Of a stretch of 64,000 nt of DNA, positions 54,639 through 63,109 are shown piece after piece. Position 1 is the first letter of the stretch. Each line of letters starts with the position of its first letter. The notes beneath the pieces are model-generated. The model did not search any database. It saw nothing but the letters and a program-made list of their open reading frames with translations, and was not told the origin of the DNA. This DNA is from Pedobacter sp. BMA (GTDB taxonomy: Bacteria > Bacteroidota > Bacteroidia > Sphingobacteriales > Sphingobacteriaceae), in contig NZ_LECU01000006.1 of the NCBI RefSeq assembly GCF_001027745.1, positions 496,001-560,000 of the forward strand, read 5' to 3'. The translations under genes and the position numbers were made by a program.

Positions 54639-55809
54639 TTCTAGTTGTATTTTTATAAAATTGTTCAATACTGTCATTTAAAGCAATCAGCTCATAATCG
54701 CTCAAATTGCTCATTTTTGGAATTTGAATAAAATACCTGGTCAAGGTTTTTGCTGATATTTCATTTATTCCGGTTTTTTCTTTTAAAATTTCTGCAAAGC
54801 CACTCTCCATATCATTGGTTTTAAGGTGGTATCTGCTGCGTAGGTATTCAAGAAAATAATTAATTTTTTTTAAGGCGATATCCAGGTTATTTCTTTCATG
54901 ATAATAAACACTTCCCACTACATTGACAAATTCAACGGATGAATTTTTGTAGGGGTCTGCTACAGGAATTATTCTTTGCCTGCGTTTCATGTCATACAAA
55001 ACAAACAGAATTAAGCTGAAAATGGCGAGGTAATAAGCCCAGCTTAATTCAGGATGTTCAAAGAAAACCCTGAGTATATCGGTAGTTTCATTCTTTTTTT
55101 CTGCAAAGTACTCGTCAAAAATAATCCGGTTGCTTGTTTGGATATAACTAAGTGTTTTTGCAGCATATTCGGCACCATATTTATCAAGTAAGGTAAAATT
55201 GGTATAAAAGCCCGGCTCTGCTACCAGGTACAGCGCCCCTTTCCCAAATTGATATTTCACAAAGTTGGGCTGTTGCAAACCATTTACCCCCAGTACGATT
55301 GCCTTATATTTATCTATTGCACTGAAATACTGGCTACCTATTCCCCGTTTAAATCCGTAACTCGATTCGGTTTTGAGATTTCGATTGGTGAAGTTGAGTA
55401 TCCTCCCCTCCTGTGCCAAACCTACATTTGTTTTCAGTTTGAGTTCACTGGCCATTTTACCAAAAGAATAGCTGGCAATGAAGATTGAATTACCAGCGTT
55501 CATAAATTTCTTCATCTCTCCAAAGTCAGTTGTACTGATTTCTGCTTTCTGGGCAACTATAAGATAGGTAGAGCCTGTAACTTTTGTATTTTTAAGGGTA
55601 TTGTAAACAGCTAATTTCGATTGTTCCACAATCACCTTTGGTGCAATGTCCCTAATCCTGTTGTGCAAGATATAGGTACCATAGGGAATTTTATCATTAC
55701 CGAGGTAGGTAGGCGCCCAGTTGGTGGGTGTAGGCTTGTTGTAGAGCGCAACCAGATAAGCCAGGATGAGCAGCACTCCAATAGCAAAAATGATTTTATA
55801 ACCTTTCAT
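54619..55809 (-). CDS. DUF4350 domain protein
   Basis: 396 aa. N-terminal membrane segment (about 7-25), a soluble domain with a GATase-like fold feel (GSTYLIVAQKAEIS, GNSIFIASYSFGKMASEL), a second membrane segment (about 255-275), and a helical tail. Found in Bacteroidota next to MoxR/DUF58. Overlaps the DUF4129 gene by 4 nt and moxR by 20 nt, so the operon is tightly coupled. Function unknown. Confidence 0.82.
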   Translation of the reverse strand: MKGYKIIFAIGVLLILAYLVALYNKPTPTNWAPTYLGNDKIPYGTYILHNRIRDIAPKVIVEQSKLAVYNTLKNTKVTGSTYLIVAQKAEISTTDFGEMKKFMNAGNSIFIASYSFGKMASELKLKTNVGLAQEGRILNFTNRNLKTESSYGFKRGIGSQYFSAIDKYKAIVLGVNGLQQPNFVKYQFGKGALYLVAEPGFYTNFTLLDKYGAEYAAKTLSYIQTSNRIIFDEYFAEKKNETTDILRVFFEHPELSWAYYLAIFSLILFVLYDMKRRQRIIPVADPYKNSSVEFVNVVGSVYYHERNNLDIALKKINYFLEYLRSRYHLKTNDMESGFAEILKEKTGINEISAKTLTRYFIQIPKMSNLSDYELIALNDSIEQFYKNTTRNGAGTI

Positions 55810-56534
55810 TTAATCTGTGTTTTAAACTCATTAAACAATTGGTTGATTGGTTGAAAATTATGACTGTCTATAGGGAAATCGCCATACCAGATGTAGTCGA
55901 ACTGAATGGTTAAACGGCTAAAGTTGTTTCGCAATTCAGGTTTACTGATTTCCATCAGGTAGTTGTAATTGGTTTTATCAGGTTGCCATTGAATGATCTG
56001 TGCATCGCTCAGTTTTTTTAACGACTGAAGATAGAGCATCCTTACTGCAAGGCGATACTTGCCTTCACTGATCAGGCGATTAAGCTCCTGATCATAATCT
56101 ATGTCGTGGATATTTTCAGTAATTACATCATATGGTAATATTGTTTCCTGCGATCTCTTGCTAAAAATATTTTCTGCACCCACCATCTTAATGACAATGT
56201 AAATGATAATGGCTACTCCGGCACCGATAAAGAAATACTTTAAAACATAATTAGATGCGGCACCAACAAACAGTCTGCCTATTATAGCCCATACCATCAT
56301 CCAGAATTTGTCCCACCATGATAGTTGTTGTGCCTGATTATCGTCGTATTGAAATTCTTTTTGATCCTGATAGTCTCTTATCGCCTCTCTGTTAAACTTT
56401 GCTGGTGCAATATCACTGCTGTCTTTCCGTAAAGCTGTATCGGCTTTTACGGGTTTTAAAGCCTGTGCATGAACCTGGGCAGGATGGAGATAGAGCACAA
56501 GTAAAAAAAGAAACCCGGCAAGAAATCGCAGCAT
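55806..56534 (-). CDS. DUF4129 domain protein
   Basis: 242 aa. Signal/anchor at the N-terminus (ends VHAQ), a membrane helix about 103-118, and a C-terminal DUF4129-type domain (about 145-235; ISEGKYRLAVRMLYLQSLKKLS, FDYIWYGDF). Spacing to neighbours: starts 1 nt after the membrane protein stop; overlaps DUF4350 by 4 nt. Confidence 0.85.
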   Translation of the reverse strand: MLRFLAGFLFLLVLYLHPAQVHAQALKPVKADTALRKDSSDIAPAKFNREAIRDYQDQKEFQYDDNQAQQLSWWDKFWMMVWAIIGRLFVGAASNYVLKYFFIGAGVAIIIYIVIKMVGAENIFSKRSQETILPYDVITENIHDIDYDQELNRLISEGKYRLAVRMLYLQSLKKLSDAQIIQWQPDKTNYNYLMEISKPELRNNFSRLTIQFDYIWYGDFPIDSHNFQPINQLFNEFKTQIK

Positions 56535-56535
56535 A

Positions 56536-57417
56536 TTAATATTCTTCTGGTCGGTGATCTGTTGGTTGTTCAGTATTTCCGAATTGCGTAATACGTTCCA
56601 TTAATCCGAGGCTCTCCTTTTGTTCCACCAAACTGAAATAGGATAAGGTTATGGTAATGATAGGGACAATGAAAAATACCTGGCATAACGATTGAAGTAC
56701 TGTGGTGATCATGGTGAGTGTTAATGACATTTGTGGAGACTTGTGTGAGAACATCCCTACCATGTTGAATAAACTTGTAGGTAGTACAACCATACTCATG
56801 CAGGCATACACAATGATCCAAACGATTACAATTGTGCCAAATGTTACCCAGAAGTTATCCTTCACCAGTGCAAAGCTTCGGTTAAAAGCATAGCCTAGTC
56901 TGCTGTTTTCAATAATCATAATGGGATAAACCATGCACACGTAAGGGAAGAGCCAGAAAAACGGAACGAGACAAAATAACATCCCTACTCCCAATAATAG
57001 TGACAGTACAATCGAACTCCAGAAAACCCTGAAAAAGTAATATTTAAAGTATCCCCAGACTTCATCTGTTGTAGGTATCGCATTTCCTTTTTGCACGTAG
57101 ATGGCGATATATGAATGTACTGCCACGGTCATGCTGGTGTATGAGATGATAGTGAAGAAGATGGACAAAAAATATTCGATTCCATACATCGACCCGAAAG
57201 CGAAAGCACGGGTATTATCTACACTGACATTGTTTATCACATTAACCATTTTGTATTGTTGCAATAGCATTGTTGCCATACTAGCCAGTACAAAAAGTCC
57301 GCAAAACATAAAATAAATTTTGATAAGCGGCTTGAAGTTTTGGCGCATGAAAGTAAATGTATCATTAATGACCTGCCCGAAATCTCTTCTTTTTTTAAAT
57401 TCAAGTGGTGTTAGCAT
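56536..57417 (-). CDS. integral membrane protein of the SpoIIM/MoxR operon
   Basis: 293 aa, about six membrane helices with long hydrophobic stretches and a Phe-rich first half. Resembles the membrane domain seen in glycerophosphodiester-phosphodiesterase-type proteins, but I do not assign a family. Junctions of 1 nt on each side (57417/57419 and 56534/56536) show strong coupling. Confidence 0.75.
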   Translation of the reverse strand: MLTPLEFKKRRDFGQVINDTFTFMRQNFKPLIKIYFMFCGLFVLASMATMLLQQYKMVNVINNVSVDNTRAFAFGSMYGIEYFLSIFFTIISYTSMTVAVHSYIAIYVQKGNAIPTTDEVWGYFKYYFFRVFWSSIVLSLLLGVGMLFCLVPFFWLFPYVCMVYPIMIIENSRLGYAFNRSFALVKDNFWVTFGTIVIVWIIVYACMSMVVLPTSLFNMVGMFSHKSPQMSLTLTMITTVLQSLCQVFFIVPIITITLSYFSLVEQKESLGLMERITQFGNTEQPTDHRPEEY

Positions 57418-57418
57418 A

Positions 57419-58369
57419 TTAATTAACAGTCGTTTTTTTAGATAATTTGAGGGGATAGATAATCACATACCAAACCATAAATGCTGCGGATATTAAGAGT
57501 ATCAGCGAACTTAAGATCCATGGCATTTCGGTGTGTCGGGTAACAAAGCTTTCGAAAATTGCGGCGACGATAAAGATGGGTACCAGGCCGATGACCATTT
57601 TAAGTCCGTCTTTTGCCCCTTGTAAAACGGATGCTTTCCTTGTATAAGTTTTAGGAAACAAAAAGCTATTACCTAAAACCAGGCCAGCGGCGCCGGCCAA
57701 TACAATTGCTGAAATTTCCAGTGTTCCGTGGATCCAGATGACAAGAACAGATTGGATACCCAGACCTTTACTGAAAAAAAAGTATTGGAAAGATCCCAGC
57801 ATAATGCCATTTCTAAACAAGGAAACAATGGTGCCAATAGAAAAAATAATACCGAGAACGAAAGTATAAAGGGCTACGAAAATATTGTTGGAGCCAATTT
57901 GAACGAACATAACAAGTTCATTCTGATGTTTATACACGCCGAACGGATCGCCTTTTGCAATGTTCTCATTAGTCATGTTTACGTATTCATCTCCCATAAT
58001 GAGGCGCACGAAGGTGTCGTCGTATTTTGCAGAGAGCACACCAATTGCGCAGGCCACCAGAAAAAAGGCCAGGGCATAAAAGATTTGCTTTCGGTGAACA
58101 AAAAAAAGTAGCGGTAGTTCTGTTTTCCAGAAAGTGATAAAGCGGCTGGTTTTTTCTTTTTTATTTTTATAAACCGATTGATGGAGTTTTGAAGCCAGTC
58201 CATTTAGATAAGCTGTTGTTTTTGAATCGGGATAAAAAGTTCTGGCATAAGCCAGGTCGTTAGTGATTTCTATGAATTGTGTCGCAATTTCATCGGGATT
58301 AGCCTGGCGCATATTTTCATATCGCTGCCATTTGTCTGAATTTTGTTTAACAAATAATGCTTCTCTCAT
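57419..58369 (-). CDS. SpoIIM-like membrane protein
   Basis: 316 aa. Cytosolic N-terminal part (about 1-95), then several membrane helices. IWIHGTLEISAIVLAGAAGL is the typical motif of stage II sporulation protein M relatives, which occur in many non-sporulating bacteria. First gene of the six-gene operon; diverges from the RDD gene. No sporulation role is implied. Confidence 0.85.
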   Translation of the reverse strand: MREALFVKQNSDKWQRYENMRQANPDEIATQFIEITNDLAYARTFYPDSKTTAYLNGLASKLHQSVYKNKKEKTSRFITFWKTELPLLFFVHRKQIFYALAFFLVACAIGVLSAKYDDTFVRLIMGDEYVNMTNENIAKGDPFGVYKHQNELVMFVQIGSNNIFVALYTFVLGIIFSIGTIVSLFRNGIMLGSFQYFFFSKGLGIQSVLVIWIHGTLEISAIVLAGAAGLVLGNSFLFPKTYTRKASVLQGAKDGLKMVIGLVPIFIVAAIFESFVTRHTEMPWILSSLILLISAAFMVWYVIIYPLKLSKKTTVN

Positions 58370-58500
58370 GTAAAGGCGTTACCAAATCTTGGGTTAAAAT
58401 AGTTAAATTTTCAGGGATAAAAAAAATGCTGGGCGAAAAGTCGGTTTATAATTTTTGCAGGAGCTATGGAGATCTCCTTAAAAAAAATTATGTTTGATAT

Positions 58501-59241
58501 ATGGATAGCATCAGAATTAACACTTCTCAAAATATAGATATCGATTATGAAATTGCAGGTTTAGGAGAGCGGATTGCCGCCAGGTGTATAGATATCGGGA
58601 TATTTTTAGCACTGGCCGTGATTTTTGTAGTTTTAATGCTGATCGCGCAGATGGGCATGTCGGGATATGCTGCCATGACTCTGTTTTTTGTGTACATGGC
58701 TATTTTTGTTTTTTATGACCTGGTTTGCGAGATGGTGATGAACGGGCAAACTGTTGGTAAACGGGTAATGAAAGTAAAGGTAATTAGTATTGATGGTACC
58801 CAGCCAACCTTCAGTCAGTATTTAATGCGGTGGTTATTTCGGGCAATAGATTTTGGTTTTCCCTTCGGTTGGGGAGTGGTAGCGCTTGTGGCAGTAGCAG
58901 TAAGTAAAAACCATCAGCGTTTGGGAGATATGCTGGCCAAAACTACTTTGATTAAAACAACACCCCGTACGCAGTACCAAAATGTTGCATTTAGCTTTGT
59001 GTTACCGGAGACATATGAAGCGCAATTTAAAGAAGTATTACACCTTTCTGATCGTGATGCAGAACTGATTCATGAGGTTTTGATTGGTTACTATCAAACC
59101 AACAATACTGAACTGATTTATGCTCTGGCGGCAAAAATCAAATCTCATATCGCAGTGCAGGTACCTGCCGGGATGAATGAACTACAGTTTCTCGAAGCAG
59201 TATTGAAGGATTATAAACACCTAACTTCAATCGATCACTAA
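58501..59241 (+). CDS. RDD-family membrane protein
   Basis: 246 aa. AGLGERIAARCIDIGIFLAL (R-D pair), four to five membrane segments, and MNGQTVGKRVMKVKVIS, the family signature. C-terminal about 70 residues are soluble and acidic/helical. Diverges from the SpoIIM-like gene over 131 nt, in keeping with a common Bacteroidota neighbourhood. Possible cation-handling or envelope role; unproven. Confidence 0.9.
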   Translation: MDSIRINTSQNIDIDYEIAGLGERIAARCIDIGIFLALAVIFVVLMLIAQMGMSGYAAMTLFFVYMAIFVFYDLVCEMVMNGQTVGKRVMKVKVISIDGTQPTFSQYLMRWLFRAIDFGFPFGWGVVALVAVAVSKNHQRLGDMLAKTTLIKTTPRTQYQNVAFSFVLPETYEAQFKEVLHLSDRDAELIHEVLIGYYQTNNTELIYALAAKIKSHIAVQVPAGMNELQFLEAVLKDYKHLTSIDH

Positions 59242-59564
59242 GCAAAAAGCATTTTGTATATGTAAGAGAACATGATTATGTTCCCTGTGATGATCACTAA
59301 AGGTTTAAACAGGAAATATTTCCGGTTCTTTGGGAAATTGTAGAAGAACAGTCCAGACAGGAATGAAATGATAATAGAGATGCTTGGGGGGTATAGAAGA
59401 AAGCTTTTAACAAAGTCTCCCGTGATTAATGCTACCAAAGATCTCTGGAAGCCACATCCGGGACAGTCAAGTCCTGTAATAGTTTTAAAAGGACAGGGTA
59501 GTAAATGATTTTGCAGCCAGTTTACAAATGAAACTAAGCTGCAAAATACTTGTAAGGTGATCAT
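59238..59564 (-). CDS. DUF2752 membrane protein
   Basis: 108 aa. Signature CPFKTITGLDCPGCGFQRS near residues 19-37 and three hydrophobic segments. Cysteines may bind metal or form disulfides. Overlaps the 3' end of the RDD gene on the opposite strand by 4 nt. It lies 12 nt after the DUF5684-like gene on the same strand, so they are probably co-transcribed. Confidence 0.8.
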   Translation of the reverse strand: MITLQVFCSLVSFVNWLQNHLLPCPFKTITGLDCPGCGFQRSLVALITGDFVKSFLLYPPSISIIISFLSGLFFYNFPKNRKYFLFKPLVIITGNIIMFSYIYKMLFA

Positions 59565-59576
59565 GAAATAAACGAA

Positions 59577-60077
59577 TTATACCACTGGTGGCTCAGGTTT
59601 ATCATTCCCGTTATTAAATGGGTTATTGGGTTTATTAAATGGATTGTTCGGGTTGTTGAAAGGATTATTTTGTGGATTGCCAAAACCACCATTCTGAGCT
59701 TCCGCAGCAGAAGGGCCTAAATACGTCGCATTTCCAAAACCTAATATTGGCCAGAAAATGTAAGGGAAAATAACCAGTCCTACCGTAAATCCTTCTGATT
59801 TACCAAAGCTCTTGCTTACAAGATTGTAAAGCCAGATTGCGAATACAATGTTTACGCAAGGAATAATTAACCAAAGAATCCAAATCATTGGTTTGCCAAC
59901 AATTTCAAGTAAGATAATCAGGTTATAAATAGGAATGATGGCAGCCCATCCTGGTTTACCGGCCTTTTCAAAGACCTTCCACATTCCGACAATCATTACG
60001 ACCAAAATGGCCAGATAAAAGATAACAGCACCAGCGCCAATTCCTGCGGCTACACCGCTTGCTTCATAGTCATTCAT
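59577..60077 (-). CDS. DUF5684-like membrane protein with NPFNN-repeat tail
   Basis: 166 aa. Four membrane segments, KAGKPGWAAIIPIYNLIILLE (a DUF5684-type signature), and a C-terminal Asn/Pro/Phe tail with repeated NPFNNPN-like units (about 133-160) and PEPPVV end. Paired with the DUF2752 gene. Function unknown. Confidence 0.8.
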   Translation of the reverse strand: MNDYEASGVAAGIGAGAVIFYLAILVVMIVGMWKVFEKAGKPGWAAIIPIYNLIILLEIVGKPMIWILWLIIPCVNIVFAIWLYNLVSKSFGKSEGFTVGLVIFPYIFWPILGFGNATYLGPSAAEAQNGGFGNPQNNPFNNPNNPFNKPNNPFNNGNDKPEPPVV

Positions 60078-60161
60078 AAGATAGGATTTAAGTAATTAAT
60101 TTAAATAGTTAAACTAAAGTAAAATATTTAATTTACAATCTAAATAAATGAGCTTACAATT

Positions 60162-60890
60162 TCACTTTAGAATGCTGCTAACCCTTGAAAATAAACTTTG
60201 TGCCCATTCGCCATACATCTTTGCACTCGGGTGCAAACCATCTGATGCAATAAGCGAAGGATCGGTTTTTGCTCTTCGGGATGCCGTGGTTATAGTCGTG
60301 TAATTTGCCCCAGCTGCAAGTGTAATTTCTTCGTTAGCTTTATTGAATTCATCAATTTCCTTCGCAATAGTCTCTGGATTTTTTCCGGAACTTTTTGCGA
60401 ATGGTGTAACTCCCCAATCCGGAATGGAAACAACAAAAACTCTGGTCTTATTTCCACCTGCAAATGCGATGGCCTTTTGGAGCAACTCTGAAAACTCTTT
60501 TTTATAGGTATTTAAAGGATATTCCCGGTATTGGTTATTGACTCCTATCAGAAGGGTGACGAAACTGAATGTAGTAGTGATGTTTTCGGTCGCGATTGCA
60601 GTTTGAAGCTCATTTGTAGTCCACCCGGTTTTTGCAATGATTTTTGGATCAGCAACCTGAAAGTTATTATTTTTCAATAGCTGCTGAAGTTGATAAGGAA
60701 AGGACTCAGACTGGGTGACAGATTCGCCTATTGTATAGGAATCACCTAACGCCAGGTAAGTGAATTTCGCTTTTTGTGCTGATGTATCCTGTGTGATGAT
60801 TTGAACTGGTTGCTTCGTGTCCGACATTTCTGCTTTTTTAGTACAGGCCGAAGATAATAAAGAAAATAAAATGCAGGTGGCAAGTTTCAT
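60162..60890 (-). CDS. SGNH/GDSL hydrolase lipoprotein
   Basis: 242 aa. Lipobox LSSAC with C16, so likely a membrane-anchored lipoprotein. SGNH blocks: GDSYTIGE (block I), GVNNQYREYP with N (block III) and DGLHPS with D and H (block V). Esterase/lipase-type; substrate unknown. Confidence 0.88.
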   Translation of the reverse strand: MKLATCILFSLLSSACTKKAEMSDTKQPVQIITQDTSAQKAKFTYLALGDSYTIGESVTQSESFPYQLQQLLKNNNFQVADPKIIAKTGWTTNELQTAIATENITTTFSFVTLLIGVNNQYREYPLNTYKKEFSELLQKAIAFAGGNKTRVFVVSIPDWGVTPFAKSSGKNPETIAKEIDEFNKANEEITLAAGANYTTITTASRRAKTDPSLIASDGLHPSAKMYGEWAQSLFSRVSSILK

Positions 60891-60930
60891 AAAAGAACTT
60901 ACGCAAAGTATGGGAAAAAAGATTTGCCGG

Positions 60931-61656
60931 TTAAATCAGTGCCATCTTAAACAAATCTGCAATATGATTTTTGAGTTTTTCTTCTACCTCCTCCAGATTT
61001 AGCTCATATCCCAGTTCGGCTTTAAGTGACGTTACGGCTTTATCATCAATACCACAGGGAACAATATTTTTAAAATAATTGAGATCTACGTTTACGTTGA
61101 AGGCGAAACCATGCATGGTTACCCAACGGCTGCAGCGAACACCCATCGCACAGATTTTACGGGCTTTGTCATTATCCGGATCAAGCCATACACCAGTATA
61201 TCCCGGGTATCTTCCCGCTTCAATGCCGTAGTCTTTTAAAGTCAGAATAACGGCTTCTTCCAGGGTGCGAAGGTAAAGATGTATATCTGTGAAGAAGTTG
61301 TCGAGGTCTAAAATCGGATAACCTACAATTTGTCCTGGTCCGTGATAGGTAATGTCGCCTCCCCTGTTAATCTTATAGTAGGTTGCCTGCTTATCTTTAA
61401 GCCCCTGCTCATCTAACAACAGATTTTCAGGATGGCCACTTTTACCAAGCGTATAAACATGAGGGTGCTCACAGAAGATCAGGTAATTCGACGTGGGCGT
61501 ATGTGTGTTATTTAGCCGGTTTTCAGTTTTAATCGCTACCGTTTTATTCAGCAAATCCTCCTGTTTGTCCCAGGCTTCCTGATAATCTGTTAAGCCCCAG
61601 TCTATAAATTGAGTGGGTATCAAAATCAAATCCTTTCCCGCTGTTTCTTTCATCAC
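60931..61656 (-). CDS. lipB: octanoyl-ACP:protein octanoyltransferase
   Basis: 241 aa. RGGDITYHGPGQIVGYP, ARKICAMGVRCSRWVTMHG (catalytic lysine region) and IVPCGI with the catalytic cysteine. Moves octanoyl from ACP to lipoate-dependent enzyme domains. Starts 8 nt after the phosphopantetheinyl transferase, which makes the holo-ACP it depends on; co-regulation is sensible (inference). Confidence 0.95.
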   Translation of the reverse strand: MMKETAGKDLILIPTQFIDWGLTDYQEAWDKQEDLLNKTVAIKTENRLNNTHTPTSNYLIFCEHPHVYTLGKSGHPENLLLDEQGLKDKQATYYKINRGGDITYHGPGQIVGYPILDLDNFFTDIHLYLRTLEEAVILTLKDYGIEAGRYPGYTGVWLDPDNDKARKICAMGVRCSRWVTMHGFAFNVNVDLNYFKNIVPCGIDDKAVTSLKAELGYELNLEEVEEKLKNHIADLFKMALI

Positions 61657-61664
61657 AAATATGT

Positions 61665-62312
61665 TTAAGAAGGATTAGCTACGTAGCCCAACATATATCC
61701 GTCTTTCGTTTTAAAATAATTTACATCCAATTCTCTGGTGCCTGCTGGCAATTCAACAATCGCACTTAAACTGCCTTCATTTTTAAGTTTAAATGGCTTA
61801 ATATGAATATGCGCTTTAAACTCTAGTCCTTTTTTGCCATGCCATTTGTAAATGGCCTCTTTGGCACACCAGGCTACATATAAACCTTCTATGTTGTCGC
61901 CAAGTTGCTTTTGAGCAAGTTCAACGTCGCTTAAAAACTTGTGTTTTATTGTTTTTATTTTATGTTTGATTAACTCTATATCAACCCCCACTGCATGCTC
62001 TTTGCTGATCATCACAGCGGCATAATCATAAGAGTGACTTAAAGAGATGTGGTAGTCGAAATTAACCAGGTAAGGTTTTCCATCTCTATCGAACTGGCAA
62101 TCAATATATTCATCAGTATTCAACATTTTTCTGAGCAGTAGGCGAGTACTTAGCCAGTGCAGCAATCTTTTGCCACTGTTTAATGATGAAATAATATCCA
62201 GTTCGTGTTGTTTCAGCTGTAAGCCAGCCAACAGTTCTTCTTCGGTTTCCTCAATTTTCCAGATTGCCAAAACCGAATGCTGATCAATATCTTTGTTGTA
62301 AACTATTGGCAT
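61665..62312 (-). CDS. 4'-phosphopantetheinyl transferase superfamily protein
   Basis: 215 aa, two-domain Sfp-like architecture. Metal site GVDIELI and WCAKEAIYK with the conserved WxxKEAxxK; SLSHSYDYAAV is the CoA/phosphate-site motif. Converts apo carrier proteins to holo form. First gene of the pair with lipB. Its 5' region diverges from dcd, with an inverted repeat between. Confidence 0.92.
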   Translation of the reverse strand: MPIVYNKDIDQHSVLAIWKIEETEEELLAGLQLKQHELDIISSLNSGKRLLHWLSTRLLLRKMLNTDEYIDCQFDRDGKPYLVNFDYHISLSHSYDYAAVMISKEHAVGVDIELIKHKIKTIKHKFLSDVELAQKQLGDNIEGLYVAWCAKEAIYKWHGKKGLEFKAHIHIKPFKLKNEGSLSAIVELPAGTRELDVNYFKTKDGYMLGYVANPS

Positions 62313-62336
62313 TTATTTAATTGGAGATTACATGCA

Positions 62337-62374
62337 AAATTATCTTAAATAAATGATAATTTAGTCCAAAAATA
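62337..62374. promoter_or_regulatory. divergent control region between PPTase and dcd
   Basis: AAATTATC (62337-62344) and GATAATTT (62355-62362) form a perfect 8-bp inverted repeat; CAAAAATA (62367-62374) is a TATTTTTG -7 box read on the minus strand toward the PPTase gene. Confidence 0.45.
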
Positions 62375-62383
62375 CGCATAAAA

Positions 62384-62920
62384 ATGATATTATCTGATAG
62401 CAGAATATTAGAGGAGATAGATAAGGGAACAATCATTATTGAGCCATTTAAACGCGAGTGTTTAGGCACCAATTCATACGATGTTCATTTGGGTAAATAT
62501 TTAGCTACTTACAAAAACCGTGTTCTGGATGCGAAAGCCCATAACGAAATTGAACATTTCGAAATTCCTAAAGATGGCTTCGTTCTTCAGCCGGGAACAT
62601 TATACCTGGGTGTAACGTTGGAATATACGGAAACACATGCGCATGTTCCATTTCTGGAAGGTAAAAGCAGTACAGGTCGCCTGGGAATTGATATTCATGC
62701 TACAGCCGGAAAAGGAGATGTCGGTTTTTGCAATACATGGACTTTAGAAATCTCTGTGGCACAACCAGTAAAAATATATGCAGGAATGCCCATAGGTCAG
62801 CTGATTTACTTCGTAGTTGAAGGGAAGATCGATACCATGTACAATACCAAGGGCAATGCAAAGTATAACAATAAAACCACCCGACCTGTTGAAAGCATGA
62901 TGTGGAAGAATAAGTTTTAA
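62384..62920 (+). CDS. dcd: dCTP deaminase
   Basis: 178 aa. Trimer active-site motif FLEGKSSTGRLGIDIHATAGKG (read in parts: KSSTGR, GIDIHATAG) and N-terminal SYDVHLG. Makes dUTP from dCTP for dTMP synthesis. Near usual length. The short ATG start (MILSDSRILEEI) matches the family. Confidence 0.95.
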   Translation: MILSDSRILEEIDKGTIIIEPFKRECLGTNSYDVHLGKYLATYKNRVLDAKAHNEIEHFEIPKDGFVLQPGTLYLGVTLEYTETHAHVPFLEGKSSTGRLGIDIHATAGKGDVGFCNTWTLEISVAQPVKIYAGMPIGQLIYFVVEGKIDTMYNTKGNAKYNNKTTRPVESMMWKNKF

Positions 62921-63060
62921 TTTTCATAATACCCATTTATATAGCGTTTACAGCAGCATAAGCTCAAAAATTGTAGGGGGATTTTCAGTTATTAAAGTCC
63001 TATTTTGCAGTCGATTGTAACATTTCGGTTAAAGTCGAAATTCATTAGAACTTCATCGAA

Positions 63061-63092
63061 ATATGCCTCAGGTTTTGTACCTTGAGGCATAT
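63061..63092. terminator. hairpin after dcd / before the surface-protein gene
   Basis: ATATGCCTCA and TGAGGCATAT pair over 10 bp, plus inner GG/CC with one bulge, followed by ATTTATTTTA. It could terminate dcd, or form a leader structure for the gene at 63110, 18 nt later. Confidence 0.55.
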
Positions 63093-63109
63093 TTATTTTA
63101 CCTCGACAC

